A model generated the notes under the pieces. It was not told where the DNA came from, ran no database searches, and worked only from the letters and a program-made list of their open reading frames with translations. Position numbers and translations under genes: made by a program. DNA of 64,000 nt, taken from positions 248,001-312,000 of the forward strand of contig NZ_QUEP01000004.1 in the NCBI RefSeq assembly GCF_003478035.1, written 5' to 3'. This document shows, piece by piece, positions 53,725 through 61,638 of the stretch (positions within the stretch are counted from its first letter, which is position 1; every line of letters begins with the position of its first letter). This stretch comes from Clostridium sp. OF03-18AA (GTDB taxonomy: Bacteria; Bacillota; Clostridia; Lachnospirales; Lachnospiraceae).

Positions 53725-54570
53725 ATGAAAGGATTTTATTTTTCATCGACGCTCATGTGGGACGCCGATGCAGAGACGCTCATGAGGACAGCGGCAGAGA
53801 ATGGCTTTGACGGGATCGAATTGTGGGCGCAGCATGCGGAGACGAAAAAGCTGGATCTGGAAACGATCCGCAGGCTGAAAAAAGAGCTGGGCCTGAACAT
53901 CGTAGTCCACGCAAAGAGCTGGGATCTGAACTACGCGGCATTAAACGATGCGGTCCGGAGGGCATCCGTGGAGGAGATCAAGTCATCGGTGGATATGGCT
54001 GTGGAGCTTGGAGCTGACGAGGTGACGGTCCATCCGCCGAGATACACATTAAAAGAGGACGAGGCGGCCAGAGAACGGGCCTACGAAAGCATCCGGGAAT
54101 TTTACGGATACGCGAAGGAGCGGGGCGTGGATATCTCCATGGAGATCATGGAACACATTCCGAAGGAGATGGCGACGACGCCGGACGGCATGTTCGGGAT
54201 CGTGAGGGATTTGAGAGGAAAGCTGACCTACACGATCGATCTGGCACACAGCCTGACGGAGGAGGAATTTTTCGAGAACATCCGTATCATGGGACGCGTC
54301 TCAAAGGTTCATCTGACAAACAAGAAAGGCACAAAACTTCACACGCCGATCCCGGACGGTGATTTTGATTTTGAGGAGATCTACCCGAGACTTCTGGCAT
54401 ATGGCTTTCCGATGGTCATCGAGGGCTATGAGGAGGGAGATCATTACGAAGCGCTTACAGAAAACATTCAATATATGCAAACACTGAAGGAGAAAAGAAA
54501 TGAAGAAATTAAACGTACTTTTAACAACAGCGGCTATCCTGGCACTTACAGGCTGCAGTTCCAACAGTAA
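53725..54570 (+). CDS. Sugar-phosphate isomerase/epimerase-like TIM-barrel protein
   Basis: A 281-residue xylose-isomerase-like TIM barrel: 'FDGIELWAQHAETKKLDLETIRRLKKELGL', 'GADEVTVHPPRYTLKED', 'ISMEIMEH', 'LTYTIDLAHSL', 'VSKVHLTNKKGTKLHTPIPDGDFDFEEIYPRL' and 'MVIEGYEEG'. His, Glu and Asp residues at strand ends can bind a metal ion. ATG 53725 follows GGAGG; a longer frame to 53602 covers the promoter. Its last 71 nt overlap the next gene, so the 'RTFNNSGYPGTYRLQFQQ' tail is probably non-essential. Substrate unknown; linked to an ABC importer. Confidence 0.82.
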   Translation: MKGFYFSSTLMWDADAETLMRTAAENGFDGIELWAQHAETKKLDLETIRRLKKELGLNIVVHAKSWDLNYAALNDAVRRASVEEIKSSVDMAVELGADEVTVHPPRYTLKEDEAARERAYESIREFYGYAKERGVDISMEIMEHIPKEMATTPDGMFGIVRDLRGKLTYTIDLAHSLTEEEFFENIRIMGRVSKVHLTNKKGTKLHTPIPDGDFDFEEIYPRLLAYGFPMVIEGYEEGDHYEALTENIQYMQTLKEKRNEEIKRTFNNSGYPGTYRLQFQQ

Positions 54571-55579
54571 ACCGGCGGAGACAACGGCTGCACAGACAAC
54601 AGCGGCAGCGACAACGGCAGCAGAAACAACGGCGGCGGAGACAACTGCAGCAGAGAAGAAGGACGCATCAGGAACCCTGACCGTCTACACCTCCCAGCCG
54701 GAGGCAGACATCCAGGCGCTGGTGGAAGAGTACAACAAATCCTGCCCGGATGTAAAGGTTGAGATCTTCAGAAGCGGAACTGAGGAAGTTGTCAGCAAGG
54801 TCCTCGCAGAGAAAGAGGCCGGTTCCGTTCTCGCAGATGTCCTTCTCGTATCCGATGCGGCGACGTTCGAGTCCTTAAAGGCGAAAGACATCCTGATGAG
54901 ATATGAGTCCCCGGAACTCTCCGAGATCGATCCGAGCTTCTATGACGCGGATCACACCTACACAGGAACAAAGATCATCAGCACCGGTATCGCGGTCAAT
55001 ACCGATGTGATCTCCAACATTCCGGAGTCTTTAGCGGACCTCACAAAGGCAGAGTACAAGGACGAGCTGATCATGCCGAGCCCGCTTTATTCCGGAGCAG
55101 CTGCATATAACCTCGGAGTCATCACGAGAACAGACGGTCTTGGATGGGAGTTCTATCAGGGCTTAAAGGACAACGGCGTGAAGGTCGACAAGGGCAACGG
55201 AGCTGTCCAGAAGGCAGTTGTTGCAGGAGAGAATGGTCTCGGTCTTCTCGTAGACTACATGGCGATCCGCTCCAAAAATGACGGAGCTCCGATCGAATTC
55301 GTGTACCCGTCCGAAGGTTCCCTCTGTGTCACAGAGCCGATCGGTATCGTTGCCGGAACAAAGAACGAGGCTGCAGCTGAATCCTTCGTAGACTTTATCC
55401 TCTCCGAGGACGGCCAGAAAGCGACAGCCGAGATCGGTTACACCCCGATCAGAAAAGGAGTTGCGGCTCCGGAGGGCTTAAAGAGCGCAGATGAGATCAC
55501 AAACCTGACTTACGATCTTCCGACTCTGGTCGAGACAAGAGATTCCGACAAGGAAGCATTCTCCAAGATGTTTGAATAA
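54500..55579 (+). CDS. ABC transporter solute-binding lipoprotein (FbpA/FutA-like)
   Basis: A 359-residue lipoprotein: lipobox 'LALTGC' (Cys19), then a Thr/Ala/Glu-rich linker with repeated 'ETTAA' units (~28-53), then a class II binding fold ('GTLTVYTSQPEADIQALVEEYNKSCPDVKVEIFRSGTEEVVSKVLAEKEAG'). This is the iron(III)/2-aminoethylphosphonate/polyamine type of binding protein. The Tyr residues expected for iron binding cannot be assigned with confidence. AAGGAG lies inside the preceding gene. It forms an importer with the two genes that follow. Confidence 0.87.
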   Translation: MKKLNVLLTTAAILALTGCSSNSKPAETTAAQTTAAATTAAETTAAETTAAEKKDASGTLTVYTSQPEADIQALVEEYNKSCPDVKVEIFRSGTEEVVSKVLAEKEAGSVLADVLLVSDAATFESLKAKDILMRYESPELSEIDPSFYDADHTYTGTKIISTGIAVNTDVISNIPESLADLTKAEYKDELIMPSPLYSGAAAYNLGVITRTDGLGWEFYQGLKDNGVKVDKGNGAVQKAVVAGENGLGLLVDYMAIRSKNDGAPIEFVYPSEGSLCVTEPIGIVAGTKNEAAAESFVDFILSEDGQKATAEIGYTPIRKGVAAPEGLKSADEITNLTYDLPTLVETRDSDKEAFSKMFE

Positions 55580-55670
55580 TCAGAAAAATAATGGCTCGGC
55601 AAGTCTGCTCATCCGGTCCATCAGAGTGACATGGACGAACCGCTATTTGTACACAATAAGAGGAAAAATC

Positions 55671-57392
55671 ATGAAATCCAGTAATATTAAAACAATTGCA
55701 GGCCGGATCCTCTTTTTCCTCGCAGTATGCTTCATATTTATTATGCCGATTTTAAGCCTCCTTCGGATGAGTCTGACGACCGACGGAGGCTTTGGTCTGC
55801 AAAACTATGTGGACATGCTGCATGAGGAGAGGACGGCAAAAGCGATCCGGAACACGCTGATCATATCGGTATCTTCGACGGCGATCGCGGTGGCGGCGGG
55901 AAGTTTCTTCGCATTCTTAAACGCCTACACGAATGTGAAGAGGAAAAAGCTCCTGGAGCTCCTCGTCCTTGCCCCGTACATCATCCCTTCCTACATCATC
56001 ACCTTGTCCTGGAGCAGTCTGCTCCTGAAACGCGGGTTTGTGAACACGACATTGAAAAATATCGGACTTCCGGTCATCGATATCTACACGCTTCCGGGGA
56101 TCATCCTTGTGATGGGGATCTGCAACATCCCGGTCGTCTATCTCCTTGTAGTGGGAATGCTCAGAAAGATCCCGCGCGACATGGAGTGGGCAGGGCGGAC
56201 TTCCGGCTATACGCCTTTTCAGACGATCCGGAAGATCACCATGGTCCAGGCGATGCCGGCGATCGCGGGCGGCGGCATGCTGGCGTTTCTTGCATCCATC
56301 GACAATTTCAGCATCCCGGCATTCTTAGGGATCTCCTCCGGAATTCCGGTGCTCAGCACTTACATTTATGAGAAAGCGATCAGCTTCGGACCGGATTCCT
56401 TCCATAAAGCGGCATCCCTCTCCGTGATCCTCTCGTTCATTGCGATCGGCGGCACCCTGATCCAGGGAAAGCTGATCCGGAAGAATTCAAACCTGGAGAG
56501 CGTGAAGGAAGATACTTCCGTCCGCTATGAGCTTCCGACGAAGTGGAGACGGATCCTCGAGTGGGGAAGCCTCGGAGTCCTGGCGGGATTTACGGTGGTT
56601 CCTGTGATTTCCATGATCATGAGCGCTTTTTTAAAGAATTACGGCACGAAATTCCGCCCGGAGAACCTGTCGCTCAAGAACTTCCAGTTCGTATTTACGA
56701 ATGCAGGAGTCCGTCAGGCAGTGTTCAACAGCATCCTGCTTGCCATTGTCACCTGTATCATCTGTATCATCGCAGGTACGGCGACTGCGTACCTCAAGGT
56801 GCGGAAACACTCGAAGGCGGCCATGATGTTTGAGTCCGCGGCCTCACTGACATATGCGCTTCCGGGAATCGTCCTGGCACTCGCCATGATCTTCCACTGG
56901 ACCATCGTTCCCGGTGTCTACGGAACCGTAAAGATTCTGATGATCGCCTATGCGACAAGATACGTGGTCTTACAGATCAAGGGAAGTACGACGGCGATGC
57001 TCTCCGTGGAACCAGCGCTCGAGGAGGCGGGAAGAGTGTTCGGAGCCGGAAAAGTGACGATCTGGAGAAAGATCATGATCCCGGTCATGGCGAAGCAGAT
57101 CCTCTCGAGTTCCTTCCTGATCTTTGTCTCATCGCTGACGGAGCTGACGCTGTCGTCCATGCTCGCGAGTGCCGGGACAAAGACGATCGGTCTTACGATC
57201 TTCAACCTGCAGCAGGGCGGAGATTACAGTCTGTCCGCGGCAATGTCCGCAGTGATCGTGTTCATCGTATTCTTTGTGTACAGCCTGGTGGCTCTCGTAA
57301 AGAAGAAGGATGAGGAGGACGCAAAGCGCCCGAAGGTACAGGAGGGCAGTGCGGAAGAAGTCGGAGACCATGCGGTCGGACAGGGAGCGTAA
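55671..57392 (+). CDS. ABC transporter permease, fused two-domain (FbpB-like)
   Basis: A 573-residue permease with two homologous halves of about six TM segments each. Each half has an EAA-type loop: 'EWAGRTSGYTPFQTIRKITMVQAMPAIAGG' and 'EEAGRVFGAGKVTIWRKIMIPVMAKQILSS'. The duplicated architecture is typical of iron/2-aminoethylphosphonate importers of the FbpB/PhnV class. ATG 55671 follows AGAGGA; the frame is open to 55572. The charged tail (~30 residues) is cytoplasmic. Confidence 0.88.
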   Translation: MKSSNIKTIAGRILFFLAVCFIFIMPILSLLRMSLTTDGGFGLQNYVDMLHEERTAKAIRNTLIISVSSTAIAVAAGSFFAFLNAYTNVKRKKLLELLVLAPYIIPSYIITLSWSSLLLKRGFVNTTLKNIGLPVIDIYTLPGIILVMGICNIPVVYLLVVGMLRKIPRDMEWAGRTSGYTPFQTIRKITMVQAMPAIAGGGMLAFLASIDNFSIPAFLGISSGIPVLSTYIYEKAISFGPDSFHKAASLSVILSFIAIGGTLIQGKLIRKNSNLESVKEDTSVRYELPTKWRRILEWGSLGVLAGFTVVPVISMIMSAFLKNYGTKFRPENLSLKNFQFVFTNAGVRQAVFNSILLAIVTCIICIIAGTATAYLKVRKHSKAAMMFESAASLTYALPGIVLALAMIFHWTIVPGVYGTVKILMIAYATRYVVLQIKGSTTAMLSVEPALEEAGRVFGAGKVTIWRKIMIPVMAKQILSSSFLIFVSSLTELTLSSMLASAGTKTIGLTIFNLQQGGDYSLSAAMSAVIVFIVFFVYSLVALVKKKDEEDAKRPKVQEGSAEEVGDHAVGQGA

Positions 57393-57423
57393 GGAAACAA
57401 GAACGAGGAGAAATGAGAATAAA

Positions 57424-58452
57424 ATGAGCCTTAAAATTGATCATATTACTAAAAAATTCGGAAATTTCACAGCATTAGATGATATTTCCCTGGAGATCCG
57501 TGACGGAGAATTTCTGGCGATCCTGGGGCCGTCCGGATGCGGAAAGACAACACTTCTCCGGATCATCGGCGGATTTGAGGCGCCGACCGAGGGGAGCATC
57601 CTGAAGGACGGGGAGATCTTTTCTTCCCAGAATGAAAATGTTCCTGTGGAGAAGAGAAATCTCGGAATGGTATTCCAGTCGTTTGCTCTCTGGCCGCACA
57701 TGACCGTGCGGGAGCATGTGGAGTTTCCGTTAAACAGTAAGCGCTGTACCATGACGGAGGACGAAAAACGGAAAGCCGTGGACCAGGCGATCGAGGCGGT
57801 GGGACTTTCCACGATGGAAAAGCGGTATCCGGGGGAGCTCTCAGGCGGACAGAAACAGCGCGTCTCCCTGGCGCGCGCCATTGTCGCGAAGCCGTCGATC
57901 CTTCTGATGGATGAGCCGCTCAGCGCTCTTGACGCGGAGTTAAAGATCAGCATGCGCCGGGAGATCCAGAACATTCACAAGCTCACGGGGGCAACGATCA
58001 TCTATGTGACGCACGATCAGAGTGAGGCGCTCGCCATGGCGGACCGGATCCTGATCATGAAGAGCGGAAAGATCGAGCAGCTTGACACGCCGGAGCAGGT
58101 TTACTGCAATCCGCAGACGGAATTTGCGGCGACGTTTGTCAGCAAATGCAATCTCGTGAAGGGAAAGTGGCTCGGAAACATGTTCAAGGTGGAGAACCAG
58201 GACGTTGTCTTCGAGACAGAACCGGCGGCGAAGGAATTTCTTGTCAAGGGACTCTGTCCGGTGCGCCCGGAGGAGTTCGAGATCAGCTGTGACGGAAACG
58301 GGATCCGCGGGGATATCGTGAACCGACAGTACAACGGCCGTGAGATCCACTACGCGGTCCGGACAACGGATGCGGTCTATAACGTCTACACCGGACAGGG
58401 ACAGCTCTACAACGAAGGCGAGACGATCTATTTAAGAAAGAAGGCAGGCTGA
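57424..58452 (+). CDS. ABC transporter ATP-binding protein (FbpC/PotA-like)
   Basis: A 342-residue ATPase: Walker A 'GPSGCGKTT', Q-loop 'VFQSFALWPHMTV', signature 'LSGGQKQRVSLARAI', Walker B 'LLMDEPLSALDA', H-loop 'VTHDQSEA', then a C-terminal TOBE-type domain ('LCPVRPEEFEIS'). It energises the upstream permease. ATG 57424 is 31 nt after the permease stop; the frame is open to 57310 inside the permease gene but without a ribosome site. The C-terminal TOBE domain belongs to the CUT1/Fe/polyamine class. Confidence 0.92.
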   Translation: MSLKIDHITKKFGNFTALDDISLEIRDGEFLAILGPSGCGKTTLLRIIGGFEAPTEGSILKDGEIFSSQNENVPVEKRNLGMVFQSFALWPHMTVREHVEFPLNSKRCTMTEDEKRKAVDQAIEAVGLSTMEKRYPGELSGGQKQRVSLARAIVAKPSILLMDEPLSALDAELKISMRREIQNIHKLTGATIIYVTHDQSEALAMADRILIMKSGKIEQLDTPEQVYCNPQTEFAATFVSKCNLVKGKWLGNMFKVENQDVVFETEPAAKEFLVKGLCPVRPEEFEISCDGNGIRGDIVNRQYNGREIHYAVRTTDAVYNVYTGQGQLYNEGETIYLRKKAG

Positions 58453-58453
58453 T

Positions 58454-59173
58454 ATGGAACTGAGAGCACTGATGGATCTGCACACGCACACGCTGGCCAG
58501 CGGACATGCGTACAGTACGCTGAAGGAGAACCTGGAAGAGGCGAAAAAGATGGGGCTTGAGGTCCTTGGAACGAGTGAGCACGCGCGGATGATGCCGGGA
58601 ACGGCACCGCTCATCTATTTCCAAAATTTTAAGGTGATTCCGAAGGAGGTGGATGGGGTCCGCCTGGTGAACGGGATCGAGGCGAATATTTTTGATGAAC
58701 ACGGCTCAATCGATGTGGAAGAGCCGCTCCTCTCAAAGATGGATTACATCATTGCAAGTCTTCATACACCGTGTATCGCAAATCTTGGGATCGTGAAGAA
58801 TACGGCGGCGCTCGTGGGCGCTGCCGAGAACCTGAATGTGACGGTCATCGGTCATCCGGATGATGACCGGTATCCGATCGATCCGGATGAGGTTGCGGCT
58901 GCAGCTGCGGAAAACCATACGGCCATCGAGCTCAACAACGGGTCGTTAAATCCGCTTTCGACGAGGATCAACGGACCGAAAAATATCAGGAAGGTCCTGG
59001 AGGCATGCAAAAAGTATCACACCATGGTGCTCATGGGGACGGACAGCCATATCTGCTATGAGATCGGACATTTTGAGGATTCGATGGTGCTGTTAAAGGA
59101 ACTTGATTTTCCGGCGGAGCAGGTGATCAATTTCGATGTGGATAGGCTGGGGTATGTGCTGAGAAAGCATTGA
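58454..59173 (+). CDS. PHP-domain metal-dependent phosphatase (YcdX-like)
   Basis: A 239-residue PHP protein with the metal-binding motifs 'DLHTHTLASGHAYSTLKENLEEA', 'GTSEHARMMPG', 'GIEANIFDE', 'IIASLHTP', 'VIGHPDDDRYPID' and 'MGTDSHICYEIG'. It resembles the YcdX trinuclear-metal phosphatases. Located 1 nt after the ABC ATPase gene, so it is part of the importer operon. It may remove phosphate from the imported compound or from an intermediate made by the TIM-barrel enzyme; this is inference. Confidence 0.87.
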   Translation: MELRALMDLHTHTLASGHAYSTLKENLEEAKKMGLEVLGTSEHARMMPGTAPLIYFQNFKVIPKEVDGVRLVNGIEANIFDEHGSIDVEEPLLSKMDYIIASLHTPCIANLGIVKNTAALVGAAENLNVTVIGHPDDDRYPIDPDEVAAAAAENHTAIELNNGSLNPLSTRINGPKNIRKVLEACKKYHTMVLMGTDSHICYEIGHFEDSMVLLKELDFPAEQVINFDVDRLGYVLRKH

Positions 59174-59195
59174 GAACAGGTTGGGAATAGAGCAA

Positions 59196-59237
59196 CGAAA
59201 AAGGGCGATCATATTGTAACAATATGGTCGCTTTTCG
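59196..59237 (+). terminator. Terminator ending the ABC/PHP operon
   Basis: An 18-bp stem: AAAAGGGCGATCATATTG pairs with CAATATGGTCGCTTTT (one G-U and a bulge), 3-nt loop, flanked by A and T runs. Confidence 0.8.
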
Positions 59238-59352
59238 TATATCAAGCGACAGGGGCCAGTGACAGGGGAAAAGGCGCAGCTTGACCAGCAGTGGCATCTC
59301 TGATAGAATGGATGGCAGAAAATGATCAAATGTACAGTTCACGGAGGCGGTT

Positions 59353-60330
59353 ATGCAGACATTAAACCAGGATATCAAAGAGAAAACATTTAAGCGGGTC
59401 TATCTGCTGTTTGGGGATGAACCGTTTCTTGTGAACAGTTATAAAAAGCGTCTCCGGGAGGCGATTGCCGGGGATGACACGATGAATTACAACTATTTTG
59501 AGGGCAAGGGGCCGGACGTGAAGGAGATCATAAGTCTCGCGGACACCATGCCTTTTTTTGCTGAGCGGCGGCTTGTGATGGTCGACGGCAGCGGATTTTT
59601 CAAGAACAGTGCGCCGGAGGAGCTTGTGAATTATATCGCGGAGATCCCGGAATCGACCTGCATGGTCTTTGTGGAGAGCGAGGTCGATAAGAGGAACAAG
59701 CTTTATAAGAAGGTCAAGGACAATGGATATGCGGCAGAGTTAAAGAAGCAGGATGCGGATCAGCTCATGCGCTGGGCGGCGGGGATCCTCGCAAAGGACG
59801 GGAAGAAGATCACTCGCCAGGTCATGGAGTATTTTATGGAGCGGACCGGGGATGATATGGAGAATATCCGGATGGAGCTGGAGAAGCTGATCTGCTACAC
59901 GATGGGGCGCGAGGTGATCACGAAGGAGGACGTCGAGGCGGTCGGGACGGTTCATGTCACGAACCGGATCTTTGAGATGGTGACGGCGATCGTCGCGGGG
60001 AATACGAGGAAGGCAATGGATCTCTATGAGGATCTTCTGACTTTGAAGGAGCCGCCGATGAGGATCATGTTTCTGATCGCGAAGCAGTTTAACCAGCTTC
60101 TGCAGGTGAAGGAGCTTGCGGGGAAGGGCGCCCAGAAGGGGGAGATCGCTTCGAAGGTGAAGGTGCCGCCGTTTGTGGCGGGGAAGCTGATCGCGCAGGC
60201 GAGGGCGTTTTCGCGGGAGCAGATCCTTTCTTATGTGGAGTTTTGCGTGGAATCGGAGGAAGCGGTGAAGACGGGGAGGTTGTCGGATCGGTTGGCGGTG
60301 GAGTTGTTGATCGCTAGGAAGTACCGGTAG
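59353..60330 (+). CDS. holA: DNA polymerase III subunit delta
   Basis: A 325-residue clamp-loader subunit that opens the sliding clamp. 'VYLLFGDEPFLVNSYKKRLREAI' at the N-terminus, 'MVDGSGFF', 'ISTC...VFVESEVDKRNKLYKKVKDNGYAAE', a domain-III region 'VTNRIFEMVTAIVAGNTRKAMDLYEDLLTLKEPPMRIMFLIAKQFNQLLQVKEL', and the C-terminal 'SDRLAVELLIARKYR'. GGAGG upstream. comEC, holA, rpsT, gpr, spoIIP is a common clostridial order, here interrupted by the ABC operon. Confidence 0.93.
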   Translation: MQTLNQDIKEKTFKRVYLLFGDEPFLVNSYKKRLREAIAGDDTMNYNYFEGKGPDVKEIISLADTMPFFAERRLVMVDGSGFFKNSAPEELVNYIAEIPESTCMVFVESEVDKRNKLYKKVKDNGYAAELKKQDADQLMRWAAGILAKDGKKITRQVMEYFMERTGDDMENIRMELEKLICYTMGREVITKEDVEAVGTVHVTNRIFEMVTAIVAGNTRKAMDLYEDLLTLKEPPMRIMFLIAKQFNQLLQVKELAGKGAQKGEIASKVKVPPFVAGKLIAQARAFSREQILSYVEFCVESEEAVKTGRLSDRLAVELLIARKYR

Positions 60331-60371
60331 GTATGGCGGAAAGTTAGCTTTAGAAACTTGGCGAAAGGTAC

Positions 60372-60578
60372 GCGCCGGCCTGCCTTCAGACTCAGGCGCG
60401 AGTGGATTCCGGGGGCGGTTCCTCTAGGCTTGCGAAAAAATGCTAAGGGCGGAGAACAGAGGGCACAACTCGCTGCGCTCAGACAAGTGCCCTCTGTTCT
60501 CCAACGCATTTTCCCGCGAGCCAAGAGGAAGCCAGAGCCCCTGGAATCAGGCGCCTGAGTCTGAAGGCAGACCGGCGC
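60372..60578. repeat. Long hairpin element, copy 1 (207 bp)
   Basis: The 207-bp stretch is an imperfect palindrome along its whole length. CTGCCTTCAGACTCAGGCGC (60380-60399) pairs perfectly with 60551-60570. The inner arms GGAGAACAGAGGGCAC / GTGCCCTCTGTTCTCC are also perfect, around a 20-nt loop. No coding potential is credible. Spaced 24 bp from an equal-length second copy. Confidence 0.85.
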
Positions 60579-60602
60579 TGGGTGTTGGATTGGCGAGGGG
60601 AC

Positions 60603-60809
60603 GCGCAGGTATGACTTCAGCCACAGGCGCGAGTGGATTTCTGGGGCGGTTCCTCTAGGCTTGCGAAAAAATGCTAAGGGCGGAGAACAGAGGGCACAAC
60701 TCGCTGCGCTCAGACAAGTGCCCTCTGTTCTCCAACGCATTTTCCCGCGAGCCAAGAGGAAGCCAAAGCCCCCGGAATCAGGCGCCAGAGTCTGAAGCCA
60801 TACCTGCGC
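60603..60809. repeat. Long hairpin element, copy 2 (207 bp)
   Basis: Same length and layout as copy 1 (period 231 bp) with an identical inner stem and loop. The outer arms differ in sequence but still pair: C60376-G60574 and C60380-G60570 in copy 1 become A60607-T60805 and A60611-T60801 here. Such compensatory changes point to selection for, or a copying mechanism that preserves, the folded form. Confidence 0.85.
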
Positions 60810-60829
60810 TGTGTAGTGGCGGGAGTGAA

Positions 60830-60878
60830 AAAAAGAACCGCCGGTTCCGACACACCCTCGGAATCAGCGGTTCTTTTT
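60830..60878. terminator. Bidirectional terminator between holA and rpsT
   Basis: AAAAGAACCGC...GCGGTTCTTTT (11-bp stem with a long loop containing a further GGTTCC/GGAATC pairing) is flanked by an A-run and a T-run, so it can stop transcripts from both convergent genes. Confidence 0.75.
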
Positions 60879-60910
60879 TATTTATGCGTAATAATCCAGT
60901 TCGATGATAA

Positions 60911-61174
60911 TTAAGCCATTGCGCTTACAGCTTTAGCCAAACGGGATACTTTTCTGGAAGCGGTATTCTTGTGATATACGCCCTTGGAAGTAGCCTTGTC
61001 GATCTCGCTTGTAGCAGCAAGAAGTGCAGCCTGTGCAGCAGCCTTGTCGCCAGCAGTAATTGCAGCTTCTACCTTCTTAACGAAAGTTTTCACTTTGGAT
61101 CTGATTGCTTTGTTTCTAGCAGCTCTTGTCTCTGCTACTACGATTCTTTTCTTTGCAGATTTGATGTTAGCCAA
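60911..61174 (-). CDS. rpsT: 30S ribosomal protein S20
   Basis: An 87-residue basic helical protein, '(M)[38 protein letters not shown]...[23 protein letters not shown]', the canonical S20 sequence binding 16S rRNA. The start is TTG at 61174, with GGAGGTG 6 nt upstream; translation from the TTG gives the expected '[10 protein letters not shown]' start. A consensus promoter lies about 90 bp upstream. S20 genes with non-ATG starts are known from other bacteria and affect autoregulation. Confidence 0.96.
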   Translation of the reverse strand: MANIKSAKKRIVVAETRAARNKAIRSKVKTFVKKVEAAITAGDKAAAQAALLAATSEIDKATSKGVYHKNTASRKVSRLAKAVSAMA

Positions 61175-61265
61175 TCTGTACACCTCCATATTATTTTAAA
61201 AATTATCTCTGTTTGTTTTGCATCAAAGCCTGGACACGGACAGTTCAATGTAAACATACTATTAC

Positions 61266-61294
61266 ATTCTAGCGAATATTTCCCAGGATGTCAA
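61266..61294 (-). promoter_or_regulatory. rpsT promoter
   Basis: On the minus strand TTGACA (61294-61289) and TAGAAT (61271-61266) are separated by 17 bp; a near-perfect housekeeping promoter about 92 bp before the rpsT start. Confidence 0.75.
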
Positions 61295-61328
61295 TACATA
61301 AATTGCTTTTTTCGAGAGAAAAATAAGA

Positions 61329-61625
61329 GAGTCTGGTTACTTTTCTTTGGTAGGAATTTTCAGAACTGAAAATTCCGTATGATACAGTGGAGACCGCGGA
61401 TTTTGCCGATTTGGAATGCGAAGCATCGGCAAAATCGAGTTATAGTGCGCGGGCACTATAACTGAGTCTGGTTACTTTTCTTTGGTAGGAATTTTCAGAA
61501 CTGAAAATTCCGTATGATACAGTGGAGACCGCGGATTTTGCCGATTTGGAATGCGAAGCATCGGCAAAATCGAGTTATAGTGCGCAGGCACTATAACTGA
61601 GAATGTTTACTTTTCGTGGGTAGGA
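61329..61625 (-). repeat. Tandem 135-bp units with three palindromes, upstream of gpr
   Basis: Two near-identical 135-bp units (61329-61463 and 61464-61598) and the start of a third (from 61599). Each has palindrome 1 GGAATTTTCAG-AA-CTGAAAATTCC (11 bp), palindrome 2 GATTTTGCCGAT/ATCGGCAAAATC (12 bp) and palindrome 3 GTTATAGTGC/GCACTATAAC (10 bp). The third, broken-off unit runs into the gpr ribosome site TAGGAAGGAG. Related modules are at 28139, 46224 and 47377. Confidence 0.85.
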
Positions 61626-61638
61626 AGGAGAAGATGCT

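Noticed and set aside
53725..59173. Naming the importer an iron(III) transporter (fbpABC)
   Set aside because: The class fits, but iron ligands cannot be assigned and the linked phosphatase and isomerase argue for an organic phosphate; substrate left open.
60231..60755. Minus-strand 174-codon frame with an internally repeated protein sequence
   Set aside because: It overlaps the 3' end of holA and the twin hairpin elements; its repeated residues simply reflect the DNA repeat, and it has no ribosome site.
60372..60809. CRISPR array
   Set aside because: There are only two units of 207 bp with long internal palindromes, and no short spacers or cas genes.
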